This document shows positions 42,429 to 55,085 of a DNA stretch of 64,000 nt, in pieces. Every line of letters starts with the position of its first letter. Position 1 is the stretch's first letter. A program made the translations under genes and the position numbers. The notes below the pieces were generated by a model that was given only the letters and a program-made list of their open reading frames with translations, had not been told where the DNA came from and did no database searches. Source of the DNA: Arctopsyche grandis (lineage: Eukaryota; Arthropoda; Insecta; Trichoptera; Hydropsychidae); contig NC_135360.1 in NCBI RefSeq assembly GCF_051622035.1, forward strand, positions 16,186,501 through 16,250,500, given 5' to 3'.

Positions 42429-44700
42429 CTGAAAATTAAAATTTAATATTTACATCACTACATAACGATTAATGTACTAAATGAGTGTATCAATTATTCT
42501 ACATATAACTTTAAACGCATCGAACTTTGCAGAGACAATCCGATTGACTTTGTTATTCAGTTAAAAATATTCTCCTGAACCATCAAATATCAACGCAAAC
42601 TTTCCGTTATATGACAAATGAAAATGACTTTTAATATTGCATGACGTAAAATGAAATCGATTGTGCCTTAAAATTTCACTTAAATATCAGTAGAAATAAT
42701 ATAAAATATATGTATAATTATCATAAATAATTAAAATAAAGTAGGATTAAAAAAAAACATTTTTATTCAATATTATGGAAATTTATTATAATAATATCAA
42801 TTAATTATAATATCTTGGATTTTTATTCAATATTATTAGTTATGAAAATTACGGAAATTGAAAAAATATTGAGGATTTTCATTATAGAAGATATCGAATC
42901 ATATATATGTATATACATACATATGTATGTAGTCAGCATGTTATTATTTTTGTATATCTACATACAAATTTTAATAATATTAAAAAATTTTCAATTAATC
43001 GATTTTTTTTAATTTCAGGTAAAATGTATAATTTTTAAAAACGTATGCTCTGTTTGTTTGGCAACTTAATTAAGAAAATTTAACATCAAAAGCGAAATTA
43101 AATTAAATTAAAACTGTTGTTTGTGTGTAACCGGAACCTTTAGAGATTGTTTTAAAACAAATGGATAAAGCGAGGAAAGAACATCAATATTGAAATTTAC
43201 CGAAAATTTTTAAATATTCATTGGAAAATTAATATTTTATACGGAAAACCCGTCATGGAATAGTCCCCTGATACCATTATTATCTTGTCGCACTTCAGAG
43301 GTATACATGTTGCGTGTACAGTCAAAATAATCGTATACTAAAAATGTTTTAATGAAATTGTCGGGGAAAAGACATCGCTTACCAAAATTGTTTTTATATT
43401 GCTTTTAACTTGGTTCCACGGGGAAATTGTTGTATTCATGTATTTCATAAAATTTGATCCATTTATACTGTATTGTGTTACAAATGCCGAGAGCCGCCGA
43501 AAGATATTATGAAAATGTAGAAAAGCTAGATTTATAATGTGTCATTCGTTGAAATACAACAATAGCGAAACATACATTTAATATAATGGCATTTTCTCAA
43601 ACTGTCTAGCTGGTAGTTAGATCACAGTTTTAGAAACGCTCTAGATAAACATTTGTCGGTAGGTAGGCACAGGAGAAGTTGCGTGACTCGAATATAATAA
43701 AATAGACAAGTGCTTCGTGTTTGACGCAAAGAATTGTATTTTTCAGAGGAAATAAATTATGTGAAAATAAATAGGACGTGATGGTGAAGTTTCAAGGCGA
43801 TTTTCGCTATTATTCAAATTATTATTATTAATATAAATTACTGCTTAACTGCTGATATATTCACTGCTATAAAAGTAATCAGATCTACTTATGTATGTGG
43901 TGCAGGGAATTGACGTCAAGAACAATTTGCAGTCATTCCCGTCATTAGTATAGTGTCAATGTCAAAGTTATTCTTCACGAATCTCAAGCCGTCCTGCCAT
44001 GGTGATGACCATAGAACAGTAACGAATTTGAACAGAGTGAAAAAACATATAAATATCATCAAGTCAGTCACAATAAATACGTAATTTTCTCGAGAAATTT
44101 TCGAAAGAGCTTTTGATTAGAGACAGCGTTTGCTTAAAATTTTGTCTGTTAAATAATAAAAGTGAACATTTGTTGAGAAGACACATATGTACATATGTAT
44201 GTATGTACAGTTAGCTACTGTTATAGACTTAAATTGAGTATTCGATAACTGGTTGTAAACTTTCATATAATAGAACATGAACTGAACACAACCCATTGTT
44301 TAAAATAGTCTTTGAAAACTTGAAAACTTTCAGTCAAGTGAGAGAAATTCAACTTTGGATTCTATCAAGTTTCAGGCCAACTTAAATTAAAATATATTAA
44401 TAGGAATCGGAATATAAGTATTATCTTTAGATATTGGAATAAATGAAAAATAAATAAATCAAGCAGACGTATCATGTTCTGATGAAATCTTGAAAACGCC
44501 ATTTAAATTTTACTCGCTATTTATAGTCCTTTTTAATTTACTTGTATACATATAATCAAAAATAAATACAGAAATATTTTTAAAAATACATGATTTTAAT
44601 GGAAACTAGATCATAAAAACGTGATCAGTTATCGATTCTGAGTTCCAATCAGTCAAAATCTCGAGTACGAATTTTCGCATGATCACAAAACTTCATCTAT
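42429..44700. other. Upstream of the CG3556-like coding start; 5' intron and spacer
   Basis: Begins with the acceptor of the first coding exon, so the start of this stretch is an intron in the 5' UTR. AT-rich throughout, with TACATACATATGTATGTA at about 42909 and similar near 44186. A worn repeat end (CGAATTTTCGCATGATCACA) lies at 44670-44690 and matches 15935. No gene seen. Confidence 0.45.
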
Positions 44701-44728
44701 AAAGTAAAAAAACAACAACGGTATATTC

Positions 44729-45340
44729 CAGGGATGTGGAGTCGCTTCAAAATTTACGGACTCCAATTCCGACTTCGAAGATTTTAGTAAGATCGACTTT
44801 ATTTGCCAATGTATAAAATTGTTAGTAGTAAAAATAATGGCAATTTTCAAAATATAAAAAGTTTAAAAAATCACTAAAAATGGACATTTATTGAATTATT
44901 GTTTATAAAATAGGTTTAAATAAAAAGTAAGTGTGTACATTCATAGTGTATGTATGTATAAGAAGTTCATACACAAACAAATCAATTTAATAAAAAAAAT
45001 ACAGTAAAACCGAGAATAAAAAAAATAGGATAAAAAAAATAATTAGTCTGTTTTGGCCACAACACATCAAAATACATACAATTAACGATTTTATTCATAA
45101 TGAAATTTAAATTCATGATTTTTATAAATAATTTATTAAATTTCAATATATTAGTGGATTGGAGACTCTACATAGACTACATTGACACGATACATTGCGA
45201 CTATTAATTAAAGAAAATATTAATAAGTGAAAGTAAGAAGAGGTTAGTAAAAAGGAGTCGGAGTCGGTTGATTTTTAACGACTCCGACTCCGTTTGAAAT
45301 GCTACGACTTCGCGACTCCGACTACGACTCCACAGTCCTG
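44729..45340. mobile_element. GAGTCG-type terminal-inverted-repeat element, non-autonomous
   Basis: It starts CAGGGATGTGGAGTCG and ends, on the other strand, CAGGACTGTGGAGTCG. Both ends are packed with GACTCC/GGAGTCG units. The flanks GTATATTC (left) and GATATTCA (right) resemble an imperfect 7-8 bp duplication, which with the CAG start points to hAT, though this is inference. 612 bp, with no open frame. A partial copy lies at 1619-2057 in the opposite orientation. Confidence 0.65.
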
Positions 45341-45348
45341 GATATTCA

Positions 45349-46680
45349 TTAAATATAATTTTATATATTGTATATAGTGTATGATATCACAGGGCTTTCA
45401 CAACTAGTGTACATGCCCTTGATGTCGCGTATTTTAGACGCCATTTTGTTGAAGAAAAATAACCTTAAATGATATCTGTCAACCTCAAAGACATGTCCAT
45501 TTAATTTCTGTGAAATAATAAAAAAAAACTATATGCAATTTGCTCTTCGTTTCATACTTTTCGTACAAAAAGATCGAATACAATTGTAAACGAGTCTCTC
45601 AAAGTCTTTCGCGGATTCAAATATCCAACAGAAAATGTTGGCAGTAATATTGACGAGGATGCACTTTTCTCCGATTCAACTCTGGCGACCTAATGGCGTC
45701 TTACTTCAATTGAATTTAATGACGAAAGTGACATGACCTCAGTTTGCGCAACGCTTCCAAAATATAATTATCGTACATCCTGTACACACAACTATGTATG
45801 TATGTATGAACATACATACATACATAAATTCACGTGCACTTGCTCTAAATCCAAACGCGTCGATTTGGCCGTCGTAAAATTTAGTGGGCTATTTCTCCAG
45901 CATCGGAAAGACGCGTCCCGAGGCATCGATAAAGCGAACCGAACCCTCGGGAGAGGAGGCACTTCGGGTGCACTATTGACCCGGACCCCGCATAATAGAT
46001 GGGGGCTCATTCCTCCTCTAGGTCTGTCTGATGCGGCCCATTACCCGCGCAATGGCCGAATGCCTCATGAATACAACAATAGCCAAATAACAATAACCGG
46101 CGAGGATTTTTCCGGAGGATTTCACACAGCATCCATTTTCGCCTGTCAGTCAAGAAAGAGCCGCGTCAATGCCTCGACTCGGCTTCGAAAAGGCAAATCG
46201 ACGACCCTTTCGCATTTTGTATTGTATCGCATTTCGAATGCGATAAGGTAAACCAAGACGCAAAACGACCCATACGGTGTGAGAATAAGCTTTCGTATTT
46301 TCAGTTGCTGTATTGTATGTAGTATTTTTAACAATAACAGCTTAAATCATACGTATGATTTCGATTTTTTTTTACATATCTATTATTCAAATATACATAC
46401 ATATATTTAGAATAGTGTTCATTTTACTAAAAAAAAAGTTTTAGTACATACATACATACATATCTAGGATCAGGATGTAAGGGGTTCCAAATGATGCAAG
46501 TGGATTATTTGCTCAGACAGTGTTTATTGTATATATTTACGTCAGATCCGCAATGTATATTAGTTGTGTCAGTACAATTCATAAATGTCTCGTTAATGAG
46601 TGAAATTTTGATTAACTCTCTTCCATTTGGGCCTCACGGGGATGTTTCTTATTAATTTTGATTTTTTTTTTGTGTTATAT
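45349..46680. other. Spacer with a GC-rich unique block
   Basis: A block at about 45840-46260 is much GC-richer than its surroundings and holds a 172-codon plus-strand frame (45733-46251). The frame starts in a TATG microsatellite, has no recognisable domain, and is not bounded by convincing splice sites. It could be a CpG-containing regulatory element or a noncoding exon. The rest is AT-rich spacer. Confidence 0.4.
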
Positions 46681-46685
46681 TTTTT

Positions 46686-46765
46686 GACCATTGTGGCGCT
46701 TTAGGAATTCCTGTAATGCCACAATGGTCTGTTTTGAATAAATAAAATAAATAAACTTGCGAGTT
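46686..46765 (+). mobile_element. LINE 3' tail with hairpin, type A (copy B)
   Basis: GACCATTGTGGC (46686-46697) pairs perfectly with GCCACAATGGTC (46718-46729). The loop carries GCTTTAGGAATTCCTGTAAT. A GAATAAATAAAATAAATAAAC tail follows. Same family as 9199-9243. A type B tail begins immediately downstream, so one element seems to have inserted next to the other's tail. Confidence 0.7.
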
Positions 46766-46774
46766 TTTCAGTGT

Positions 46775-46890
46775 CTCGTAATTCATCGATTTGTAATAAA
46801 AATGCTGCGTTGTAATTGTAATTTGTAATTGGCCAGGAAGGCGCATTGGGGTTTACCTGTAAGGCCTTCCTGGTATATATGTATGTAAAA
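46775..46890 (+). mobile_element. LINE 3' tail with hairpin, type B (copy C)
   Basis: It starts near GTGTCTCGTAATTCATCGA. The hairpin is at 46831-46874: CCAGGAAGGC pairs with GCCTTCCTGG, with loop GCATTGGGGTTTACCTGTAAG. A TATATATGTATGT tail follows. It aligns with 48645-48760 from CGTCTCGTAATTCA through the hairpin. Confidence 0.7.
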
Positions 46891-47691
46891 ACACAGATTA
46901 CCTAAACACAATCTGCTTTAGGTCATCGACTTTAGTGAGTCTTTAATTAATATTATGTATTATGAGCATTTACAAGGATTGTAAATAGGTTTTTGAGCTC
47001 TTTTTCCTATTATGCTGTAGATTAACATTAGAATAATATAATACTATGATTACTAACCAAATTAAATTAAATTGTAAAATAGAAAATGATCAGTAGATCA
47101 GTAGCTATTAAAATAGATATAAGATGTATTGTGAACATAATTTCGTAATAATAAAAAGCATTTAAAAATATATGGAAAAAAAATACAGCCATTTTACTGC
47201 ATAATATTACATACATTAAAATCGAAGCAAATGGCGCGTTGTGGATTAGGTTGTCGGGAATTATTTAATTGTATTATTAAATGTCCAAAAAGATGCTTCG
47301 TAAGAGTGGCTACGCTGTTCCTTGCTAAAGAGTAGCAACACTGACCAACCAAATCGTAATTAATGCAACCAGACAGTTGTTTTAATAATGAGCCAAACTT
47401 TCAAATGGTCGGAACTTTAAATATGACTTAATAAATTAAATAGAAAATCTTTAATTCTTAAGAAATGACTTATATGACACCATTCACCTCAAATTTATTT
47501 TAAATCATTTATGATTCAATTTAACTTAAACAAAATCCACAAAAACGTTATTTTTTTCATTTACCGGTAAATACCGGTATACTGTTAGTGGGGAAAATTG
47601 TTTAGCGGTAAATGAAATTTACGGGTTTGATTCCGTGAGTTCACCTCGATTAAAAATAATTTATTCTGAATATATCTGTAACTAGTGAATA

Positions 47692-47770
47692 GCCCGATGA
47701 AATATCATCGCATGGGTATAAAATTATTATATACTCGTATAAAACTAAAAAAAAGTCCGGAACCCGAACC
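47692..47770 (-). mobile_element. Helitron-like 3' end
   Basis: On the minus strand: GCGATGATATTTCATCGGGC (a short hairpin, CGATGA/TCATCG), then TATTCACTAG before a T, matching the hairpin plus CTAG ending of Helitrons. Its 5' end was not found, so the limit at 47770 is nominal. Confidence 0.4.
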
Positions 47771-47989
47771 GTTATTTTCGTAGACTCTCATAGATAGTTT
47801 TCAATTCTTTATTTGTAATAATTTTCAATTCTTAAAGTTAACGTTAACTAAATGTTAATTAAAGTTAACAAAATGTAATATTTTCCGATTATACACAAAC
47901 GGTCATTGATCTCGTAACGTTGAATATTATTATTACACATAACAAATTAGGTGCATATACATATGATGTGTATTTACAACATGTATTCT

Positions 47990-48073
47990 GGGCGAGGATA
48001 TGGCGTGCGGCGCGGGCTTGTGAGAACATTGCGTTTGGATCGGAGTGTCCGAGGTTCGATTCCCGGCGCCCGC
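47990..48073 (+). repeat. tRNA-like SINE head
   Basis: GGGCG at the start pairs with CGCCC 80 bases on, and the B box GGTTCGATTCC is perfect at 48053-48063. The A-box region (TATGGCGTGCGGCGC) is divergent and the middle does not fold as a clean tRNA. At 84 nt it would need a long variable arm. AT-rich sequence follows. I take it as a SINE head or tRNA pseudogene, not a working tRNA. Confidence 0.55.
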
Positions 48074-48339
48074 GGTGAATGAAATCAATTTTTTTCTCGA
48101 ATATCGTCAAAATATAAATAATTTAAATTTAAATTAAGATAAAAATAAATATATAAAAAAATGGTTCAAAACCTCGCTAAATAAAATTATTAAAATTACG
48201 TATTTTTATATGGCGAGAAGGAATTCAATTAATGTTTAAAAAAAAAAGCAAAATGAAGAATTGGATTTGGCGTGATGTACGTGACCATTAGCTCAATTTA
48301 GACCTACATATATTCAGGCTATTTGGGGTGATCGGTTCG

Positions 48340-48455
48340 AGTCGCGACAAAGTCGTCTCGTCGAAAAATGAATTCATTATATTCGGCGAGAGTTAGGACA
48401 CACACACACACACACACACACACAGATTACCGTCTTTATATATATGATGATATGA
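48340..48455 (+). repeat. Dispersed repeat R5 with (CA)n, copy A
   Basis: CATTATATTCGGCGAGAGTT then AGGA, a (CA)n run at about 48398-48424, then GATTACCGTCTTTATA. An inverted copy with a longer mixed (TG)n run lies at 52636-52760. The (CA)n tract is thus part of the element, not an independent microsatellite. Confidence 0.65.
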
Positions 48456-48644
48456 TGCTGCTGGTCAGACTTGGATATTTGTGATTTCAGGTCGATCGTT
48501 TCCTATCGGTTTGCCAATTTTCCAGATTTCATTGTTGAGATAGTTTCTCAATTAAATTGGCTAACAACCTTCCTACCTACTATGTCACCACTAATTCAGT
48601 ACGATTAATATACAATAAAATTTTTGTACAAGTTAAAAATTCAT

Positions 48645-48775
48645 TGATGTCGTCTCGTAATTCAGCAACTTATGTAATAAAAATGCTGTCTTCTTTATAA
48701 TTGGCCAGGAAGGTGCATTGAGGTTTACCTGTTAGGCCTTCCTGATATATATGTATATAATAAAATAAAATATTA
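48645..48775 (+). mobile_element. LINE 3' tail with hairpin, type B (copy D)
   Basis: CGTCTCGTAATTCAGCAACT, then AAAAATGCTG, then the hairpin at 48703-48744 (CAGGAAGG with CCTTCCTG, loop GCATTGAGGTTTACCTGTTA), then a TATATATGTATATAATAAAA tail. The hairpin is one pair shorter than in copy C. Confidence 0.7.
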
Positions 48776-49589
48776 TTATCCATTAAAATATTATCCATTT
48801 TAGGCCGGAAAAATCTTTAAATTCGGTGCGTGTAATTTTTTATTTTATTTTACGTATTTAGATTATCCGCCGTGTATATTTTAAATAAGCGTTGTATTTA
48901 CACCTGGTGTATAATAAATATGCGGAAACGAAGCGGAAAAAAAAACATGTCAAATTCGGTGTCGAGCGTTAAAATTTCATGTCGCTGGAATTTGTTCGGG
49001 ACGCGGGGGGTTAATTTTTTTCCATTATTATTTGCATTTGAATGAAGTGACACCTGTCCCGTTGACGGGACAACCCGTGTCTATCTCGGGGAGGTGGGTG
49101 GGCGATGACACCCACCGACGAATAAATCAACGGTCAGATAAACCTGGTTTTCTTCTCGGACGTTTCATTTTTATTTTCCACTGTTTTGACTCGCTCATCC
49201 GAAATTTTCGCATTTTTCATCTTATTATTATTACTCGCCGAAGCGACGACGGTCCCATTCCCCCATCGCCCCCCCATAATTGAATATCGTAAGGGAAATT
49301 TAATTAATATTCGAAAATACGACTCGCAAAGGATTAAGTAAAGTTTTTCCTCGGCAGATGTAATTTACGATTTAACCGCGCGTGAATCGGCATTCTCGAA
49401 AATCTGTAACGTGCTAAATTAATTTTTTGCATATTGCGAGACCTTTCAAATGTTTTCATATGGGTGTTTGAACCCGTAAAAGCTTTACGAGCGCAACGTA
49501 ACGTTATATTACCCACTTCGCATTTTGCACTATAATTTGTATTGTATACACATATGTATGTTCATATATATGTAGGTACACATATGTAT
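48776..49589. other. Spacer
   Basis: Unique-looking, with GC-richer parts around 48955-49280 (CGTTGACGGGACAACCC and following). The 83-codon frame at 49032-49283 has no recognisable domain. No repeat ends seen. Confidence 0.35.
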
Positions 49590-49717
49590 ATGTAGATCAG
49601 TGGCGGACGGTGGGTGTTAATACCGGGTGTGCTGTGTATGCCGTAGGGCGTAGGGTATAAAATTAGCAATTAAAAAAAAATACTCGTTTTGCATTACAAA
49701 AATGTTTAATTTATTAG

Positions 49718-50995
49718 TTATTTATACATAAGTTCAATGCGACGTTTCTGAGACATAAACTTTTCAATCACGTCTGCATAGAATGTGTCTTTCTGTTTTA
49801 ATTCCATCAATAACTTTTTTTCTATTGAAATTAAGCTAAGGCCACATAATCTATCTTGACCTTGCGTACCTCTATAGCAAGTTTTTATTCTTTTCAGCGC
49901 CGAAAAAGACCGTTCTGCTGAAGCTGTACTGCTTGGTATCGTTAATATTAATTCTCCCAGCTTAAACACCTCTTTAAAACCAGATTCGAGGTTATTTTTT
50001 GTCATGAATTGTATTAATTCATGAACAGGTTTCTCTGAAAATTCAGAGCTGGAATATAGCACAATGAGTTCGTTTTTCAATCGAATATAATCAAACAGTG
50101 ATCCATAAAAATCTTTTAATTTATTAATTAAAACATTTGGAAAATTTTCTTTATATTCGTCATATTTATCATTACAAAGAAGGTGGAAATATTCTAATTT
50201 GGAAAGTGAAGAATATCTACATTCGACTTGTGCGATTATGCTATCAACTATTTTGAAATATAATTGACGAAATGAAGTTTTATCTTCTACTTCTGAATAA
50301 TTTTTTAATCTTTGTGGCCTACGATCATGATCATCATTTTTTTCATTTAAATAATTATTCCATAACATTTCAAAATTATTATCCCTTTCGTATTTCAGTT
50401 GCTGCAAAACATCATTAATTTTTTTACAACAATATAAAACGTCCGAAGATTTAGATTGAAGAATGTTATACAAAACATCAGTTATTCCAAACAGTTTTGA
50501 AAAAATTTGAAGAAGTTTAATTGTTTGAAAATCCTCTAAAAAGCCTAAAAACCCTCGTGCTTTTATAACAGTATCTGTGTCCCATAATTCACAATTTTCT
50601 ATAACATGTCGAAAAAAATCTGTAAATTGACTTCTGTATTGTTGTACTGTGCTACTTAAACGAGATGTAAAATTCCACCTTGTGGGTGCTACAGAGGGAA
50701 GTCTTTTTGTCACAAATTCCTGTAAAGCGAATACTCTTTTGGAAGATTTTGAAAAGTATGTAGACAATCCATTTAAAGTTTGAAAAAATGATTTACTTTC
50801 TTTAATATCAGAAAGACCTTGCTGCAATACTAAATTCAATACATGAGCATAACAGTGTGTAAAAAGAGCAAAAGGATAAGCATTGAGGACTTTGGATTGC
50901 AAACCATTTACGTGTCCACTCATTACACTTGCTCCATCATAAGTCTGTCCAACCAATTTGTCTTGAATTTTAAATTCTTCAACTATGTTCACCAT
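49718..50995 (-). pseudogene. hAT transposase, C-terminal frame (425 codons)
   Basis: It continues the transposase after the frameshift. VGQTYDGASVMSGHVNGLQ holds the second catalytic Asp. FTHCYAHVLNLVLQ is the conserved His/Cys region, and VAPTRWNFTSRL is the RW motif before the insertion domain. Near the C-terminus, GELILTIPSSTASAERSFSA and LKRIKTC form the hAT dimerisation domain with the catalytic Glu in SAERSFS. The ATG at 50995 is internal to the original gene, not a true start: a stop lies four codons upstream in this frame, in the overlap with the first ORF. Confidence 0.88.
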
Positions 50996-51861
50996 TAGAA
51001 TAGACCATTAGATGTTTTATCAGCACTAACGTCTGTAAAACTAATAAACCGTTCATGTACATTGCCTTTACATACAAAACGTAAAACTGTTGAGAGCTGT
51101 GATTTTGTCATTATATCTGAAGTTTCATCGAGAATAATAGCAACAAAACTTGCTGACTCTACTTCATTTTTTATATGAACTTTAATAACATGAGAGATTG
51201 CTTCGATTATGTCATTTTGTATACTTGGAGAAGTACCACGAAAGGTAGTAGCAGTATTTAGAGTATCTAAAACAGAATCATATTCTCGAAGAGCATTTAG
51301 ATATTCAATGTAATTGCCTTTGTTTACGGAATTACATGACTCGTCGTGACCTCGCAGGGACAGTTCTTGTTTTCCTAGATAGATTATTGCGTTAATAATT
51401 CGTTTTAAAACATCTCTATTTTTATTTACTTGTTCATTATGTCGACTTATTTCGGCTTTACGTTGACTGTCAATTAATACGTCGATTCGTTGTTTGCCAA
51501 ACATTTGTATGGAAAGAAATGATTGAACGTGTGCCTGCGATGCTTTGTGTTTCTTCAGTGCTGCTGTCAAATGGTTGAGATCAGCAAATCCTTCTTTGTT
51601 CCACACATTAATATCTTTGGAGAACAATAAACATGGCCAGCAGAAAAGTTTGGATCGAATTTCACAGCCTGTAATCCATACGAATTTTTTATAATTTGAA
51701 ACGCAAAAATGTCTAGTGTAAACTTTTGTTTTTTCTTTATGCAAACTGGATAAATTTGGAAGAGACGGACACGGTTTCCCATCTTTAATTATTTTTAATT
51801 TTATCTCAAAACTTCTATTTGAAAACGGAATAGTTAAAATGTCTTGAACACTGTTAGCCAT
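50995..51861 (-). pseudogene. hAT transposase, N-terminal frame (288 codons)
   Basis: It starts at ATG 51861. A TTF-type zinc finger lies at about residues 45-120 (FVWITGCEIRSKLFCWPCLL, then HLTAALKKHKASQAH), typical of ZMYM1-like insect hAT proteins. The DUF4371-type region follows, with VAIILDETSDIMTKSQLSTV (about 240-260) holding the first catalytic Asp, and FTDVSADKTSNGLF at the end. It stops at TAA just where the family continues into the next frame (MVNIVEEF), so one or two bases have been gained or lost there. The intact protein would be about 715 residues. Confidence 0.88.
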
Positions 51862-52299
51862 TATTAGTTATTAGAGGTAATAATATGACCATAAAAATAC
51901 GAATGTGCGAAAAAGTACGAGACCACGTGCCGCATCGCATTGGTCAATTGCCGACTGTTGCGCGGTGCTCTGAAGTCGTAGCACACCGTACGTCTTAATA
52001 TCGCGAACAAACCTATACAAGCGAATATCCGCCTGCACACTCCAACCAAACCCACCAATTTGCTGCACGGCATAGGTATTCTCTCGTCGCGGCGCACAAA
52101 CTACATCTAACATCACACAACACGCTGCAGACTGCACACCACACCATACACCATACATTTAGCGCACGCGGTAAATACACCATACACATCAATGCCTGCT
52201 TATACAACAACACATTATTTTGTATTAAAATACTACTTGGTTTTCACGGGTGTGCGCCGCACACCTAGCACACACCCAATATACGCCACTGATGTAGAT

Positions 52300-55085
52300 A
52301 TGTACGTACAATAAAGTACAATTGGCGTTTTGCGGTATAAATCGAAAGCACGTTAGTCCAATAAATAATATTATATACAATGTATGTAGGTATATGGATT
52401 GCACTGGATCACGTCCAATCACTAAAGTTAATTAATGTTGCTTGCTGTCGGGTTTGGATGGGTGATTGCTCTGCCGTACTCAGCACGCCGCTATTTGATC
52501 TTATGTATATTCAATTCAGCCGAGTGATTTCAAAACTATGTATATTAATATATGTATGTACATACGTGTAAGTAAATGGGTAGTACATACATAATGTATG
52601 CGTATATTTGAATGTTCAATTTATTATATTCATCACTTTATTATAAAGACGGTAATCTGTGTGTGTATGTGTGTGTGGGTGTGTGTGTATGTGTAGATGT
52701 GTGTATGTATGTGTGTGTCCTAACGCTCGCCGAACATAATGAATGAATCGATAAAAATCGATAAATTCACTTTTCAAAATCCAAACGTCATGTTTAAACT
52801 TAATCTGACATCTCAGAGGTTTTGACTGTTCAAAAGTTTTGATAGCCATAAGTCTCACGCGACACCTGGTGAGTGCTGTTAGCACTTAAACCAAAGTAAA
52901 TGGTTCGTGTATGAATAAGCTAGTATGTTCATGAAAGAACCAGAGTACGCACTTGGACTGTAACATGCATTAACATATAATCTGTTTAAATATAATACAT
53001 ATGTATAAGAACAAACAAAAGTGATCTGCCTTTGGTTATTAAAAATTTTACTAAACGTGTTAACACCTCTTTGATTTTATCTTAGCCGAAAAAATTTGCA
53101 ACAGTTCATAAAAGAAATAATTTGTTTCCCATAAAAAATAATGAATGTGCCCATACATACATAGGTACATATATATTAAATGTGTCACAGAATTCTAGCA
53201 GCTATTTCCCATGATATCTGGTGAATCATGGGTCTTGTGTAAAGCTTATTTCCGATTAGTCATACATATGATATTGAATTTTTAAAGTGTCATGCATGTA
53301 TGTATGTATATACATATACTTTTTGATACTATATTTTTATAATCAATGTTTATAGATATGTATAAGATTAACTACCAATACATTTAATTTACACACCAAC
53401 ATACATATGTATACTTGGAGCTTATTTTCTGTGTTGGGAAAAAATTCGAGTAATGAGGTGTTGGTTGAAAAAAATAATCGTCTTTTGATTGAATTCAAAA
53501 CCAAAATTAATTAAATCAGAGGGCGAGCCACGTTCGGCGATAGAATTTAATAATAAAAAGAAACGACCCCAACGACGTATTCAGATATCCATCGTTTTCA
53601 ATAGGACCAACAAGCGAAGAAAATTGGGTAGGGGGTTATAAGAGAGTGAGAGAGTATAAAGAACGATCGCCGAAAGAAAAGTGAATTTAATTTCCCTTTT
53701 CTGCGTTTCAATACGACTTAATTTCCGCAAATAAATAATATTCAAAATGCTGGACGTATTTTCTCAAACGACGAGTCACGGGATTTTTCCAATGTCTGGA
53801 GGGAAAATTCGCGTGGAAAACTAGCAACTCTCCCCCGTCTCGCTCCATTACTCCTCCCTTCAACCCCCCCAATTTCGTTCTAATACAAAAGGTTCGACGT
53901 TATTTAAGGAAATGGCCGATTAATCGGCGTTGCCTCTTTTTAATTAACGCCGATTCGGACGAACGCACGAGATAAATCTCGTCGAATTGAAACGACTTTT
54001 GTTTTGTTTGTGTGTCGTTCGACCTCCTTTCACGTGATAGTTGAGTGCGAAAATGTGTTTTCATTTGAAATAACGAGCATTTCGTCTGTAATTCGTATAT
54101 ACGAGCATTTTCAAATGCGATGTTGCTTTTTTTCTGCTCATGCAAACACCCCATTGTTCAAGCAAACGTATTCGTTGAATATACCCTACATTGTTATGCG
54201 AGATATTTATTTTCATTCCACGCATGACTACGATTCTTCAAATATATCATATTACTAATAAATTTTTCAAAAATCGGATATTTTATGTTGATATACATAT
54301 TCGGTAACATAAACGTCATTTGTTTGGCGAATAACCGAAACAATATCTCTACATATTATACAAATAAATAATTCGTTAGCAAAAGAGATCGATTACGTAC
54401 TAAAACAAACTTTTAAAATAAATTCCATAAATGATTATGGTTTGTTTTATAATAAAAAATATTATTTGTATATATGGATATTGTCTATACGTATGTATGA
54501 ATGTTGAAGGAAACAGGGATTAAAATATGATCCCTTCATAACTGAAGCTTACATAACTTCGGTCTGCCAACTCCGTACCTTTTAATAAGAACCAACACAA
54601 TTATACAATTATGACGAAGAAACAGAGTTTTTCACTTTTGTGAAAATGTAGGTTTTAGTAATACAACACCTATGTATATACATTTATTCAGTATGTTTTG
54701 TTTATGTATACAGTATACAACGTGCCCTTTTCCTAAAAAATGTCCTAAAGATGACAAACGAGCTACCACTGAAAAATAAAAAAAAGGATCAACACACTTA
54801 TGATATAATTATATTTACATATGTATAACATAATTATCTACAGCCATTCACCATACATAATATGTATGTACACACTGAAGAAGATATCGAAAAAGTTTTT
54901 GGAGGTAGAAGAAGAAGAAGAAACAACATTAATGTAAAGTTTCAGAAATATATAAATGTTAAGTATTCATAATATGAATTCCCTAAAATTCCAATAAAAT
55001 TATTGCTGTATGCAATCACTGTAACATATGTATATATGTATGTATTCAAATGTAGATAGTGAAATAAAGGTCCCCTACGAAACAT
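52300..55085. other. Spacer
   Basis: AT-rich with TATG/TACA microsatellites (52550-52570, 53290-53320, 55020-55045). It includes the inverted R5 copy at 52636-52760. A GAAGAAGAAGAAGAA run lies at about 54908. No gene supported; the 84-codon frames at 53900-54258 overlap on opposite strands and lack domains. Confidence 0.45.
52636..52760 (-). repeat. Dispersed repeat R5 with (TG)n, copy B
   Basis: The reverse complement of 48340-48455: AAAGACGGTAATC, then an imperfect (TG)n tract to about 52718, then TCCTAACGCTCGCCGAACAT and AATGAATGAATCG. The homology runs through both flanks of the tract. Confidence 0.65.

Larger units (their letters stand above)
49598..52291 (-). mobile_element. ZMYM1-like hAT transposon, nearly intact
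   Basis: 2694 bp. Termini: CAGTGGCGGACGGTGGGTGT at 49598 and, on the opposite strand, CAGTGGCGTATATTGGGTGT ending at 52291. The flanks are the identical octamer ATGTAGAT (49590-49597 and 52292-52299). One transposase region on the minus strand fills 49718-51861, with about 430 bp of GC-richer sequence upstream of it that should contain the promoter. The perfect duplication and long frames indicate a recent insertion. The transposase carries a single frameshift at about 50995-51005. Confidence 0.96.

Noticed and set aside
45733-46251. 172-codon plus-strand frame
   Set aside because: It starts inside a TATG microsatellite, lacks any recognised domain and has no convincing splice context; kept only as a GC-rich block.
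47990-48073. Functional tRNA gene
   Set aside because: The B box is perfect, but the A box and arms do not fold well and the length is unusual; a SINE head or pseudogene is more likely.
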